Below are positions 1 to 12,084 of a stretch of 64,000 nucleotides of DNA, in pieces. Position 1 is the stretch's first letter, and each line of letters starts with the position of its first letter. Where the stretch lies: the NCBI GenBank assembly GCA_905250025.1, contig CAJNOJ010000021.1, forward strand, positions 496,001 to 560,000. Direction: 5' to 3'. This stretch comes from Adineta ricciae. Taxonomy: Eukaryota > Rotifera > Eurotatoria > Adinetida > Adinetidae. Below the pieces are notes generated by a model that had not been told where the DNA came from, did no database searches, and worked only from the letters and a program-made list of their open reading frames with translations. Position numbers and translations under genes: made by a program.

Positions 1-1837
1 CTTTCAGCTATTTCTGGTTCAATCTTTGCATCACCACCGTCGTCGGATATCTTTCGATTGATTGTCGATTTGAAACGTCGCGGAGCCAAACAAATCCTGC
101 TAATTATTCTTAACTACACAGGTGATCGCCTTAATTTCGGTTTAGCTATGGAGCGCGCTCGCGAATTATCAATCGACATTGATATGTTAGTTGTCGCCGA
201 TGATGCGGCAATGAGCAATTCAATTGGGTAAATAGACGCAAGAAAACATCGGTTTGCTTAGTTCTCGACTTGCTCTTTAGACCTCGTGGATTAGCGGGAG
301 CTTTGCTAGTTATCAAAGTAGCAGGCGCCCTGGCTGAACAAGGCAAAAACATGAGTGAAATTGTTGACATCTGTCAAAAAGTTCGAGGACACTTACGTAC
401 AATTGGTCTATCTGCATCTGGCATTCGAGCTCCAGGTCAACACCAATCATTTGAAGTTTGCTTCTGATGTTATTCTAGAATGATTGGAGATTTTGTTCCA
501 TTTCATTTTAGTTGTTAGATGATGAAATGGAACTTGGCATGGGTATTCACGGCGAAAGTGGTGTTCAAAAGTTAAAACTAGTACCCTGTCGCCAAGCAGT
601 CGACTTAGCTTTAGGACAATTATTCATCGGACCAGGTATATTGGATCTCAAGCCTGACAATAGTGTGTTACTCTTCGTGAACAATCTAGGTTCGTATTGA
701 TCTATATGATGGATTCAACATTTGATGTTACTTTTTTATCGTTTAGGTGGCTGCTCAAATCTTGAACTAGGTGTCATTGTTAAGGACGCGATTGAGAATT
801 TGGAGTGTCGAAAATTACATGTCAAGCGCGTTATTTGTGGTGAAATGATGACGTCATTTAACATGAAAGGCTTTTCATTGACTGTACTCAAACTTGCCTC
901 GGACTCGAGCACAACGATTTTGGAACTACTGGATTCGCCAACTGATGCATTCTCATGGCCGAAAACAATATCTCCAACACAAGCTTCAAATAGCATTCAA
1001 GCACTATCAGATTCGTTAGAATTCAATGATCAGTTCAGTGCTCAACTTGTCATCAAGTACAGCCTATTTGATTAACAGGAAGAGTGTTTTTTATCATATC
1101 TGTCGTCTAGTGAAACATATGTGACATTCGATACAGCAGTAGCTGAATTAGTAAAACAAGCTTTGCACGCCGTTGTTCGACAACTTCACAACGATGCTGA
1201 CCGGCTCAATCGTTTAGATGCTGTGTTAGGCGATGGTGATACAGGAACGACATTTGCTCGCGCTGCTGACACCATTGCACGTGATCTCACTGTCGGTAAA
1301 CTAACTCTTGATCGACCCTCTTCACTCTTTCGTCGACTTGGTCTCATTGCGGAAAGTCGTATGGGTGGCACATGCGGTGCAAGTAAACGATTGTCTTCTA
1401 AACAATGTCATGCACTTTCGTTTTTCTACGTAGTTTGCGGTCTATTCTTTGCAGCAGCAGCTAAACAGCTGTCTCTATCAAACCGTTCGACGAAAATGAT
1501 CGAAAGTCTTAGTGATGCGTTCGAAGCTGGCATACAATCCGTCGAATCTTACGCACGTGTACAACCAGGTGATAAAAGTTTGCTCGATGCGCTTATTCCC
1601 GTAGTAGATTTTATTAAATCTAAACGTGCACAAAATACTTTCACAATACAAGACTGGAAAGATTTAGCTGGGATTGCTGATCGTGCTGCTCATAGCACCA
1701 AAAATTTCGAGCCAAAAGTTGGACGAGCTTCGTACGTTAAATCCGTTGATACTCATACGCCTGATCCTGGTGCTTGTGCTGTTGCGTTTATTCTTCAAGC
1801 AATTAGCGAAGTGTTCATTAAAGCACATGCTCATTGA
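1..1837 (+). CDS. TKFC: Triokinase/FMN cyclase (dihydroxyacetone kinase), 5' truncated by window edge
   Basis: Phosphorylates dihydroxyacetone and glyceraldehyde with ATP in the cytosol; the animal enzyme also cyclises FAD to cyclic FMN. The window opens inside the DhaK substrate-binding domain. The DhaL ATP-binding domain follows from about 1111, with its Asp-rich Mg/ATP motif DAVLGDGDTG and the glycine-rich MGGTCGA segment leading into a CGLFFAAAA helix. Exons read as about 1-228, 280-455, 512-689, 747-1056, 1111-1382 and 1434-1837. The introns are 51-57 nt and every junction keeps the frame. The last intron (1383-1433) is 51 nt without a stop, so it reads through as coding unless spliced out; removing it restores the family pattern. 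The stop is TGA at 1835-1837. Identity is confident; the amino end lies outside the window. Confidence 0.9.
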
Positions 1838-2643
1838 ATCTCAGTTACACTACGATCTGACACTGTCTTACTCTTCATCTATATTCGCATTCCCAATCTG
1901 ACGGATGAGTTCTTTTTTCTATAATATGTTTGTGAGCTTTGAAAATCAAAACGTTTTTCTTAACTATTATCGAAGATAATAAACGAATGTTTTATGACAT
2001 CTAACGATATCGAAGAAAACTTCGCTCTCTCCACCTTTATCGTTCGGATTAAAAAACGCACATGATAATAAATCGATACATAAGTGAATATTATTTGTAT
2101 GATCCGGTAACATTATATCGTATAGTGAGGAACATTTTTTCGTCGAAATGCGGTAAATGCAACCAATGGAAGAAACTCCAGCAAAAAAGGTAGGTATTGC
2201 CCAAGACAATTATTTCTAATTCCTGCTTTTCAAATGGCAAAACAATTGGCTTACATGAAACCGACGAGGATGAAGATTACAGACTTTAAAAGCGTCGATT
2301 CGAATGACTTTGTTAGGGTGAAAACGGATTTGAAATATGCATGTATGCTGATATGAAGCCATAGCGCATTTTACTACGCACTAAATTCGAGATAAGAAAC
2401 ATTCTTTTGCCGCAAAAGCGCTTCATTGAAGGAATTTGATTTAATCAAAAATCTGTGAGTCATTTATTTCAAAGGAAACATCGTTCGTATTCTCTTGTCC
2501 TTTTTATCAGACATAAAAAACAAATAACAATCAATATGATTTTTTTGTCAGAAAACACAAAACAACTATAACATTTGGGAAAATGCCTATATGTATATAT
2601 ATATATACACAAACACCTCGTCAATCAACTCTTGATTCGAGTA
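1838..2643. other. Convergent intergenic region
   Basis: AT-rich DNA between two convergent genes, expected to hold both 3' untranslated regions. A short TA-rich run (atatatatat) lies near 2594. I see no coding signal. Confidence 0.5.
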
Positions 2644-5600
2644 TCACTCTGGAACATCGGATTCACTGACTTTCTTTATTGTCGCACCAAGTTTATTTGA
2701 TTTGTTGGCATTGATGATATTGTATGCATATGGTGAATGGGCTTCCTCGTTGGATTCTGCATCGTGTTTCGGCTCTGGTGTCGTCGGTGAAGTGAGAATG
2801 TCAAACACATTGGAATCCACTTCGGTCATTGCTTCAGAATTGTCATCATCAAGTGATATCAGAGTTTGTTCTCCAAGACGGCTCGGTATCTTCGCTGATC
2901 TTGTTCGTGTACGACGTAATTCGTTGAACGACATGAATAGTGTTCGTAGATGCCGTTCGATCTGATCGTGTGTGATAACAGTTACCAGCGAAAAGTCTTC
3001 CTCCATGGACCGAGGCTTTTTCACCACTCGAGGAGTGGTCGAGCGTGGCCGTATACGAGATTTGCCAAATTTGTACCGTTGCCGTTTCTTGTTAGTCCTT
3101 GTCTGATTCATTGAGAGAAACATCGAATCATTCACAGATTTCTTAGATGATTGCGACTTAGAATCGGTGAGTGAATTGTTTTCATCGTTATCCTCATGAT
3201 TGTGCATATCAACATTTGTCAATGCTATCGAAGATTCATAGCCAGATGAGCACGAAGGATTTGTATCATCAAGTTGAATTCTTTCGTCATTACAATCACT
3301 GGAATCAACAATAACAAACGAATTATCAACATCTAATTGTGGTAAATCTTCCAACGGTTGTTCTTCCTCGACGGAAGCGACCACAGGCATCATATCGTCG
3401 TCGTCATCATCATCATTATCGTCATCATGATCACTGACTATCGTGCAAGTTGCTTGATGATTGGGTGACTTCACGCCTGTATCATTTGCTATCAACGCAT
3501 CTGAACGATTTGGAAGTGAAGACCCGGTATCACAAGAGGAGGCCTTTGCGAGTGGATCGGCTTCATTGCTTACTGTTAGCGGATCTATACTGGCTGTTGA
3601 AGCTACCGTTTTACGCTTTTTAGCACCTGAAATCGATAGCAGTTAATCAAACGAAACTAATCAACGGTTTGGATACTCTCTCAAGATTTGTTCTAAACGT
3701 ACCTATCAACGGCGCTTTGAACAGTTGTTGTTGCCGTTGCAATTCATTGTCCGAGGATGATGAGCAGGTCATACCAATGGATCCATGTTTGAGATCATTC
3801 AGAAGTGTGATACATCTTTCAAGGTGTTGTTGAGAAATATAATAATCCTCGTTCTCACTATTCATTAGTGAATGAGCTTTCATAAACCTCCTTTCGTCTT
3901 CATCCAATTTAGTCAATCGTAAAAGTGAATTCGCTTGAACCCATTGGACAAACTTATGATAATCAATGTCGACAGAAAACTGTTGAAATATGTTCCTAAT
4001 CGATATTTTCCAATCATTGACCGGTGTATCAACTGATTTAACAATTGCACTCAACGAACAATGCTCATAGAAGATCGTCTTGACTTCCACTTGTTGTTTT
4101 ATCAATGGAGTCGGTTTCGACGAGGAATACGCATAGAAAGATGGATGATGAATCATTGGATTGATGACGACATTCGTTGGTTGACATTTACTTGACTTTT
4201 GTACTACTGACGATCCAGCTAAAAAGAGAATAAGGAAAACTAGAAGTCGAACGACACAGAATAAGTTTTTCTTACCGCTCGATTTCGCCGGTGATGTACT
4301 ATTCGCAGTAGCATTCAATAATTTGTTCTTTTCGTATTGTTGGTGTTCAAGTAATGTACGAAAATGAACTGGCGATTGTAAGCTGGGACATTTTATATTG
4401 AATATATCGACAAGTAAATTATCTGGCGTTAATGGCGGTATATCAATAGAGAAATAAATGAATAGTAAATTGATGTAATCAATTTCGTATTGTCTTGGCG
4501 CACGTGCACCACGTTTTGCTTGTAAAAGTACATTTGGCAAGGATTGAAATGTGTATAGAAGCGGCACATAGAACCGATTATTCTGAACAATGTATGGAAT
4601 GAGTTTATTACCATTCATTAGTAATGTACCACCTTTGTGCGCTAGAACATTGGCATGATACTTATTCACTTGCGTACGTGGTTGTTTACTCGGTAGGAAT
4701 TTGACGTAAAGGACGCGATCGAGAGCGATCATCACATGGTGGAGATTGACAAGTAGAGTTTTTTCCGGTACTTTTTCGTCGAAGATGTTTATATTTGTAA
4801 TGAGACTATTTAGAATGTCGAAGTCTTGCTGTGTAGCTTTGATAAGGAATTGTTTCAATGAATATTCTTGATCGGTGAAGATGTTGCATTTAATCAGAAT
4901 TTCATATGGAACATAGAATTCACGTTGGAATTGAGATGTCAGTGGACGTGTTTGAGATTTAGTCAAATCATTTTCGCATACTTTTAGTTTAACGATGTAA
5001 GGCACGAAAACGTTATTGATTTGCACCCAACCCGATTCTTTCGAATTCGTTGGAGTCGATTGATTTGAACGTGCTTTTTGTAAAGAAGTATCGCAATTAG
5101 ATGGAAGTAGTGGGGTTTGCGGTGAACTCTTCATCGATGAAACAACTTGTGTAGGTAGTTCAAACGCTGTTGGCGGCACATCAGATTTTGGCACTACCGT
5201 GGAGGATGGTAGTGATGGTGCGATAGGACGTTTATAAGTCGCCGACCATGTGTTATCTCGTAGTTTTCGTAATGTTTTGTAGAATTCTAGAAGATCTTCG
5301 TACCGGATGAGACAATCTGTCGATGGGATTGTTTTGAAATGAACACTTGCTAAATGCCATTCAAGAATCGAACGAAATAGTTTCGATTCATTTTCCGTGT
5401 ACGAATATGAGACCAGTGGCGGAAGAGAACGAGCTAAGGCTAAATGTCGTTGCCATGATTCAGTTTGAAAGAGAGTATTTTCCACGTACATTTTCGATGT
5501 ATAACGATGATAGATGCTATTTTCATGTCTATACACATAGGGAAAAACAAATAAAGGGCGTTTTTCTTTTAAACATATGTTCTATTCGTACCTATAAATG

Positions 5601-5943
5601 ACCGGTAAATATCGTCCTTCGATTTCTTCCCACGAAAACTGATTCAACCGACTTGGCTGGTCCATTGCTGTTAGAACATGGGATTTTCTTATGGATGAAT
5701 TATTTGCGGTTATGTTATTCAGTAGTTTCGTCATCTCAATTGGATCGACAAACGACTGATGAGAATGACGATGATAGTATGTATTAGGATGACTAAGCAG
5801 ATGTACATTTGGAGCGGCAGATGTGGTGATCACCTCTGAAAGTTGAAGATTGTTTACCATAGCTGCATGCTGTTTACTCTGTAGATTTTCGTATTTGATA
5901 GATGAACTCATGTTTGCTGTATCTGATGAATATGGGCGATCAT
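2644..5943 (-). CDS. Large unrecognised protein with basic NLS-like motif and acidic tail
   Basis: Four exons read on the minus strand: 5943-5592, 5528-4276, 4218-3703 and 3626-2644. All junctions keep the frame and give about 1034 residues. The amino part is polar and histidine-rich. The middle part carries the module PYIV...FYVP twice (near 5010-4920 and near 4590-4540), which suggests an internal duplication. A basic cluster GAKKRKT opens the last exon and resembles a nuclear localisation signal. After it come a run of aspartates (about 3455-3395), Ser-rich acidic stretches and a short conserved-looking helix near 2950. The intron 4219-4275 is 57 nt, stop-free and in frame. No start codon is obvious at 5943; the first codon is completed by an upstream exon, most simply the FLYWCH exon at 7129-7450. 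I do not recognise the family; a chromatin or transcription role is only a guess from composition. Confidence 0.65.
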
Positions 5944-7128
5944 CTAAATATAGGTAAAAGAAAGTTTGCATCCGGTGTATATATTTTCCATAAATTGAAA
6001 GGGAAAAACGTCTAGTTCTTAGCTGTGAAATCTAGCTTCAGAAATAATGTTTGCAGTCATAATTGGGATGAGAAATATGTATAAAGTACATGGAGTTCTT
6101 TTCTTCTAACATGTCGTTTTTTGTCTGCTCGTTGAAAATTTTCTGCACATGAAGCAAACGAAGGGTTGAAGGATAGGGCCCGGCCCTGCATCGTACTTCT
6201 CCGTTCTCTCGATAACGATAGCAGTAACGACGGTTACCATTTTTCAATCGTTTGCACTCTCTTTCTCCACATTAAGAAAGTATGTGGGCTCATGTCTGTG
6301 ACGTATTACAAATCAAACTGCGAACAGAAAAACTCCGTACGTAGAAAAAAAGAAAAGGAAGAGACAAAGTCGACGTCGACTTTGTACATAGCCCAAAAAG
6401 AGAAAAGCTGATTGGTTTCTATGGAAAGAGTTTTCCACTAATACTTAGCCGAATAAAACATCGCTTTCGATCAATGTTCTTTCTTTTTTTTCGAAAAGTC
6501 ATGTGTGAATTGTCTCGTTACGCTCCTTACACCTTTCGTTCGAGTCTAAGCTGTAAAAATGAACTTAAACTGCGCGTTCTCTATCACAAATATTGTCTCG
6601 ACAAAGTATATCATAAAATGATTGAGGAAAGATGTGCGATCTGTTCATGACAAATTTCGTTGCACATACACAACTACAATCGAATGACGCACGTATTTTG
6701 TTATGACGACCATTCATGGAAACGCCTACATATGTACGCACTTTTTTCTTCGTAGTAAGAAAGAAACCTACTTTACGTACATACAGTCGGATATTCTACA
6801 TATCCATTAAATTGAGTACTTCGTGCGCCGTCTTCAACAGGCATTTGTTAACAGATTAACAGGATTTGTACGAAATTTCTTTTGTCATACTGATTTATAC
6901 GAAGAGCATGCGAGTTATTCAACCCAGAAACTGTATCTTAGGTAAACGAACTTGTGTATATGCATCAAGTTACAGCCAAATATAGAACAATCATTCTTTT
7001 TCGTGAGAAAAACACGCACCTATTTCGATTTGTGTTTCGTACGATCGTTATCTTTTCATTTTACTGATAACTACTGCAAACATTTATATTCTTGTTGTAT
7101 CAACTAGAATGTCTCTCTGTCTACTTAC
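5944..7128. other. Probable long first intron or spacer between FLYWCH exon and protein body
   Basis: About 1.2 kb without a convincing exon. It is bounded by a GTAAGT donor at 7128 and a TTTAG acceptor at 5944 on the minus strand, and the two ends have compatible phase. It contains a perfect 22-bp palindrome at 6364-6385. A 69-codon minus-strand frame at 6038-6247 has no family resemblance and is not called. Confidence 0.45.
6364..6385. repeat. Perfect 22-bp palindrome centred on GACGTC
   Basis: The two 11-base halves (ACAAAGTCGAC and its reverse complement) are identical on opposite strands with no spacer. The core contains overlapping SalI-like GTCGAC units around an AatII-like GACGTC. 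It is unusual in this AT-rich setting and could be a dimeric protein-binding site. Confidence 0.7.
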
Positions 7129-7450
7129 TCGGTTCAATGGAATGATTCGATATGATTTTCCGGTTTTGACGGCGTCGACGACGATGGCTGTCAACAGACA
7201 CAATGTCATGTCTTGCGAGATCTTCGATGATCGGCGAATGATTATGTCTTATCGTTAGAACCGGTAACGACCCGTTGCCAACTAATTGATGCGCTCGACC
7301 ATTACAATGTGACCGATCTTCGCACCGCCAGTAGATCGTACGATTTTGAATTTTATCTTGAACGTAACGGTGACCACAATAGATCAAGCAAGGCTTATGG
7401 CGTTTCGTCTCAGCAAGCGAATATTCATTAGATTGAATGTCTGTCGCCAT
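7129..7450 (-). CDS. FLYWCH-type zinc-finger exon, probable first exon of the gene at 2644-5943
   Basis: ATG at 7450 starts 107 codons plus one base. Residues about 20-70 form a FLYWCH finger: GHRYVQDK, then YWRCED, a second Cys in HCNGRA, and the HNH pair, giving a C2H2 zinc site. A basic cluster (HRRRRRQNRK) follows. The open frame would stop at once if read through, but a consensus GTAAGT donor starts at 7128, leaving phase 1. The exon beginning at 5943 needs exactly that phase and gives an uninterrupted junction. FLYWCH fingers bind DNA or protein in animal regulators. The finger is confident; the joining to the downstream body is inferred. Confidence 0.75.
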
Positions 7451-9277
7451 AACCGATTGAGTATTGCCTTCTTTTCCTATTTATTTTTTGCGTACAATTT
7501 TACTCGTGCGAAAAACAGTAAGTTTGCTAGTAATATGTTAATTATTCGACGAAACGGATACACTACCCGCGCTTGTCAGCCCCACGAACGCACATATGCA
7601 GTGTGAGCGACTACTCTCGTTCTCTTCGTTTTTCTTATTCTTCTTTTTTTGTGATTCTTTTATACGTTCGCACTTTTTTTTTCTAATGTGGTTGTTTCTA
7701 CCGATCTATGGCAACGATTTCGCAGTACACAGTGTTTAAAAACACTCTATGTGCTTTTGTAATTGATTAGTACGGGTTTTCGTGATCAGTACACCTGCCC
7801 ACTGAAGGCGAATTTTCAAACTCATCTGATTTCGAAAATTTTTCAACAGATCCAGCAAGAAATGTCAATCAATCCCTGATGCTTTTTACTTGCTTTCGAT
7901 TAGTTCGCACGCAGAGAACCTCTTCCCATCGTTTCTCTACTTTCATTCATTCGAATTTTTTCTTCTATCACATTTCCCGTGCAGTGTTCGTTTTTCTTTC
8001 GCAAACTTTGTTGTATTCATGTAGAAAGTAGAAAGTTTGAAGAGAAGGGGAAGAGAGAAAATGAGTGTCAATGCGAGCAAAGGCGTCATTGTACTTTTGA
8101 CGTAGCATTTTGCATAGTAACGACGGTAGTTCACACGACAAGAGAGCGACATGAACGGACAGAACAGGCAATGCATGTGCATCTTTATTGCATTCTGTCG
8201 CCCAAACTAGTCATCCAATCGCTTTTTGTCGAACGCGTACACGACCAAAATGTTATTCAGGTTACGCGTTTACTGTTGGCTGACTGCCAACTGCGGGGCA
8301 AGATTAGGGTAAAAATCGTGCGAGAGAGAATGGGACTCGTTCGTCTATCCAGACAACGAAAGATGATGAAACAAAAAATGATCTTCGCCAAGACCATAAA
8401 AGCCCTTCGAATAGAAAATTTAAAATAAAGTCAAACACATGATGCTACCATGATTTTTTCATGAACAATTAACTGTCATATTCAGCCACGAACCTATATC
8501 GGACTCCAAAAGTTCTACCATACGATTTGTCAACACTACCACACGAAATAAATTTCACGATAAAAATCTTGTTTATGCTTTCTTACACGGAAAGTGTAAA
8601 TTGACCTTGTATTTTACTCGAGTCGACAGCAACAAGGACAACTTATAGCTTCTGCTGCATATTTACACATTATTATCAAAAACTCGGTCTCCTTATTCAA
8701 TGTAAAATACAACTCACCTTACTCAGAGTTCATTTCTCTGCAGAGTCTTAATTGCTTAACTAACATCGACATAGTAAATGTGAAACGCTGAAAATAATTT
8801 CTCTTTTTTTTTCCTTTCTATTCTAACAATTAACGCAAGATAGACGTCAGCAGCAATCCATATACATGGAGGAGGATAAATTCGATAAAATTGAACGGAC
8901 GAATTTTCTTACTATTGTCAAAAAGAGAATAAAATAACTTTGTCATTTCGTCTACATTGACGTACAATGTCGATAGCTGCCAGCTTCTTCTTGGAAACCA
9001 ATTCAGTAGAATTTCAAAATCGTTATTTATGTTCGTACTGTCATCATCTACTTGTCGATCCACGATTTCTTGCATGCGGTCATCAATATTGCTTCCTTTG
9101 CCTTGAAAAGGTTCTTAAGTAAGCTCGATTCGCTGAAATACAATCTTTGATATCATCGTCATATAATATAGAACAAAGCCAGCTCGATGTACACGAACCA
9201 GTTGCGGTAAAACCATAGCAACAGAAGGAGTAAATAGAGCCAATTGACTGCTTTCCATATGACACTATTCGGTTTAG
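7451..9277. other. Intergenic region between divergent genes
   Basis: About 1.8 kb of AT-rich DNA separating the minus-strand FLYWCH exon from the plus-strand TRAF gene, so it should contain both promoters. Open frames here (for example plus 7979-8428 and minus 8830-9265) show no family similarity and biased composition, and are not called. No RNA gene was seen. Confidence 0.4.
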
Positions 9278-10513
9278 ATTTATCCCAACATACCCATGGA
9301 AAACGAACTAGAGCATTTTACAAACATCCTTTGTCGAAATCAGTCGAATGGCTGCACTTGGAAAGGCAACTATTCAGCCTATAAAGTAATTATCAAAATA
9401 TACAAACGAAGTTCTATTTTGTTTTCTCATTCATCAAGGACCATTTGCAAACATGTCAGCACGAGCGTTTCCAATGCGAATGTTGTTCAACAGTGTTTAT
9501 TCAACGCCTTGCATACGAACAACACTCTTCACTTTGTCCAAAAGCTCTTGTGTCTTGTCCTTTAAATCAATTCGGTTGTACTATTCAAGTAAGTTCTCCT
9601 CACGTTCGTACTCGACTTAATCATTCATTTCGACTAGTTACCGCGTGAAAATCTTGCAAATCATGTTCTTTCATCGTCAGTCGAACATCTGCAGATCATC
9701 GCCAGTGCACTGGCATCTCCTCAAGTTGTGTCGACATCTGAAAATACCAGTCCCGCTGAAATGAATCTTCTAAAGAGTGAATTTCATCGACTAATTCAAT
9801 TCTACGAGCAGTTCCGTGCTGAACAGCAAACCATACTGACAAAACATGAACGGGATATTAGTCGCGCCCTAGTCAATTCTCAATTGAATAAAGGCGAAAT
9901 CTGTACTTTGGAAAAGAAACTCCCCACATTGAAATCATCGAATTACAACGATGGCACTTACGTTTGGATTATAGAAAACATTCAGGATCTATTTCGAAAT
10001 GCCAAAAACTCACCGCAACCAATCCATGTCATCTCGCCTCCATTTTACACAGCTAATGATGGCTACAAACTTTCACTGAAATTGTATTTGAACGGTGATA
10101 AGTCTGCTCGAGATACTTATCTGTCATTATACGTAACTATTCGCCGAAACGATTACGATGCACTATTGAACTGGCCATTCGCTTATCCAATCACCCTCTG
10201 CCTATTCGACCAAAGCCAGAAGCACGATCATGTTGTGCGAACATTAACACCGGACATCGAAAGTAAATGTTTTCAACGGCCAGAAATGGACGCGAATGTC
10301 AGTGCTGGTATACCGGAATTTTGCCCACTTTGGAAGGTGTTTAGTAAAGATTTTGATTATGTTCGAAATGATAAAATGTATATCAAAGCTTGTGTTGATT
10401 TCAATATCTTTCCAGCAAAGGTCTGGTCGCACTGGGCCAAGTTACAATCATCTGGTTTACCAAGCCATGTTCAATATGTTAAATTACGAGAATTATTAAG
10501 CAATGAACACTAA
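9278..10513 (+). CDS. TRAF-type zinc-finger and MATH-domain protein lacking RING
   Basis: TRAF proteins are trimeric cytoplasmic adaptors for receptor signalling. ATG at 9296 gives 371 residues in exons 9296-9385, 9439-9588 and 9638-10513, with introns of 53 and 49 nt. TRAF-type Cys/His fingers fill residues about 13-95 (GCTWKG, HLQTCQHERFQCEC, GCTIQLPRENLANH). A short coiled region follows, then a carboxy MATH/TRAF-C domain starting at YVWIIENIQDLF and containing the family's PFYTANDGYKLSLKLYLNGD-like core. Nine bases before the finger region the reading frame continues up to a TTTAG acceptor at 9277, with an IYPN linker like the one that follows the RING in other TRAFs, but I find no RING exon upstream. 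The gene may be RING-less or have lost that exon. Stop is TAA at 10511. Confidence 0.82.
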
Positions 10514-10582
10514 CAGAAAATCTTTGCTTTACTAAGTATTCAATATATATTTCGTGATGAAAAAGAGAAATGCTATGGAATG

Positions 10583-12084
10583 TTAGATATACAATAAAAA
10601 TAAGAGAATCAACAGTAAGATAGAATTCATTCGATCACATGCTGATGTTTGTGTCATTCGATTCAGTGCACTTCTGTTCGTCCATATTTGCGAAATATTC
10701 GGCGACTTGATGGTTTCTGATTCATTCGCTGTGAGATTGGTGACTTCATTGGTCAGTACTGGACATGATCCAAACCAGGGAACGGATTCAATCTGATCCC
10801 AGCGGCAAATATGTTCTTTTTTCAGTCGTGAGCAGAAATCTAAAGTACAATTGGCGAACACATTGGTTAATTTCGAGATAAAATATCGATCTTGTCCTTG
10901 TTGAGTGCAAGTCAAGTCCCAATAATCAATAAGATATCGTTCAAATTGTGTTAGAATACAATCGCATTCAAGGTAGACGTTATGATTGACATCGAGAAGG
11001 TTCTGTTTTGTACTGTTATGTTCCAATAGTTGGCAAAGTAGATCCGAAAATGTGTTTGCAGAAAAGAGATTATTCGAGCGAAATGAAAGCTTTTCCAATG
11101 TTAAAATGTTGAGAAAGCAAAATGCACGCGACGATATCGTGTCCAGATATTGGTTTGATTCGAAATCAATCACACGGATTGAATGAAGGTTCGATACGAA
11201 ATAATCGCTTAAATATCGAATGGAATTCGACGACATGTTCCAAATTTCCAACGATGAACTAAACAAATGCGGTACATGCTCGATTGAGTTAAATGCTAAG
11301 TTTAATATTTGTAAGTAATTCAGTGTTCGGATGAAATCATTATCGATAAAACGGATCTGGTTGTTATTCAAGCGCAGTTCTGTTAAACCGACTAAACCCG
11401 AGAAGAAACGATTGCATAATGCAGTCAGATTGTTCGAACTCAAATCGAGAATTCGAAGATTATGGTGAGAGTTGTTTGTAGTTAATTTCGATATCGTCGA
11501 AAGCGTCGAATCATTCAGTTGACAATCCGTCGCATATAATTCGCGTAAAACGGGTGCCTGGAGAAAGATTTCGCCGAGATTTAAATGTTCAAATGGGTTC
11601 TTCGATATGTCGAGAATTTCTACGAAGAGAATGTCAAAATCGGATGTTTGAATTGCACAAAAGTCCTACCTAAACTCACACCTGGCGATGTCAAAACATT
11701 CGGATGAAAGCTTTTCAATTGATTTTGATTAATAAATAGTAGCCGTAAGTTTTGTATTTGATCGAAAGCAGTTACTTCAATGGTTTGTAACCTATTCGAA
11801 TGTAAATCTAGTTTTTCCACATAGATATCCGAAAAAACATAACTATCAATGGATGTAAGCGAGTTGAATGAGAAATCCAACGCATACCAATGCATATTAT
11901 TCGGTAATTTAGGCAAGAATTCTAATTGTATGTTATGACAATGTAACTGAGATTCATTTCCAGAATGATAACATTGACAACGTTCGGGTAAGATCAAATG
12001 TGTACAATCCGAGAGATCATATGGATAATTGGCATCTTCGGTGAACACGAAATGGATTAAAGACAAGTAAAAGAGAAGTTTCAT
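10583..12084 (-). CDS. Secreted or membrane-anchored leucine-rich-repeat protein
   Basis: Two exons, 12084-11682 and 11619-10583, separated by a 62-nt intron with a GTGTGA donor, give 479 residues. A signal peptide (MKLLFYLSLIHFVF) is followed by a Cys-rich LRR amino cap (CQCYHSG...LHC). About nine leucine-rich repeats follow, with typical LxxLxLxxNxL spacing (LDLHSNRL, LDLSSNNL, LRLNNNQI, LNLAFNSI). A carboxy LRR cap (ECDC...C...C) is followed by a polar linker with several N-glycosylation sequons and a final hydrophobic segment (ILLLILLFLLYI) ending at the stop, which looks like a GPI signal or tail anchor. It acts outside the cell, probably in adhesion or ligand recognition, but the exact partner family cannot be named. 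It converges on the TRAF gene with only 69 bp between stop codons. Confidence 0.8.

Noticed and set aside
7979..8428. Plus-strand open frame of 149 codons
   Set aside because: Begins at a non-ATG codon, has erratic composition, no domain and no splice context; likely chance in intergenic DNA.
8830..9265. Minus-strand frames of 81 and 60 codons upstream of the TRAF gene
   Set aside because: A small two-exon gene could be imagined (ATG near 9257 with a 42-nt intron), but the product resembles nothing and the intron would be shorter than any other here.
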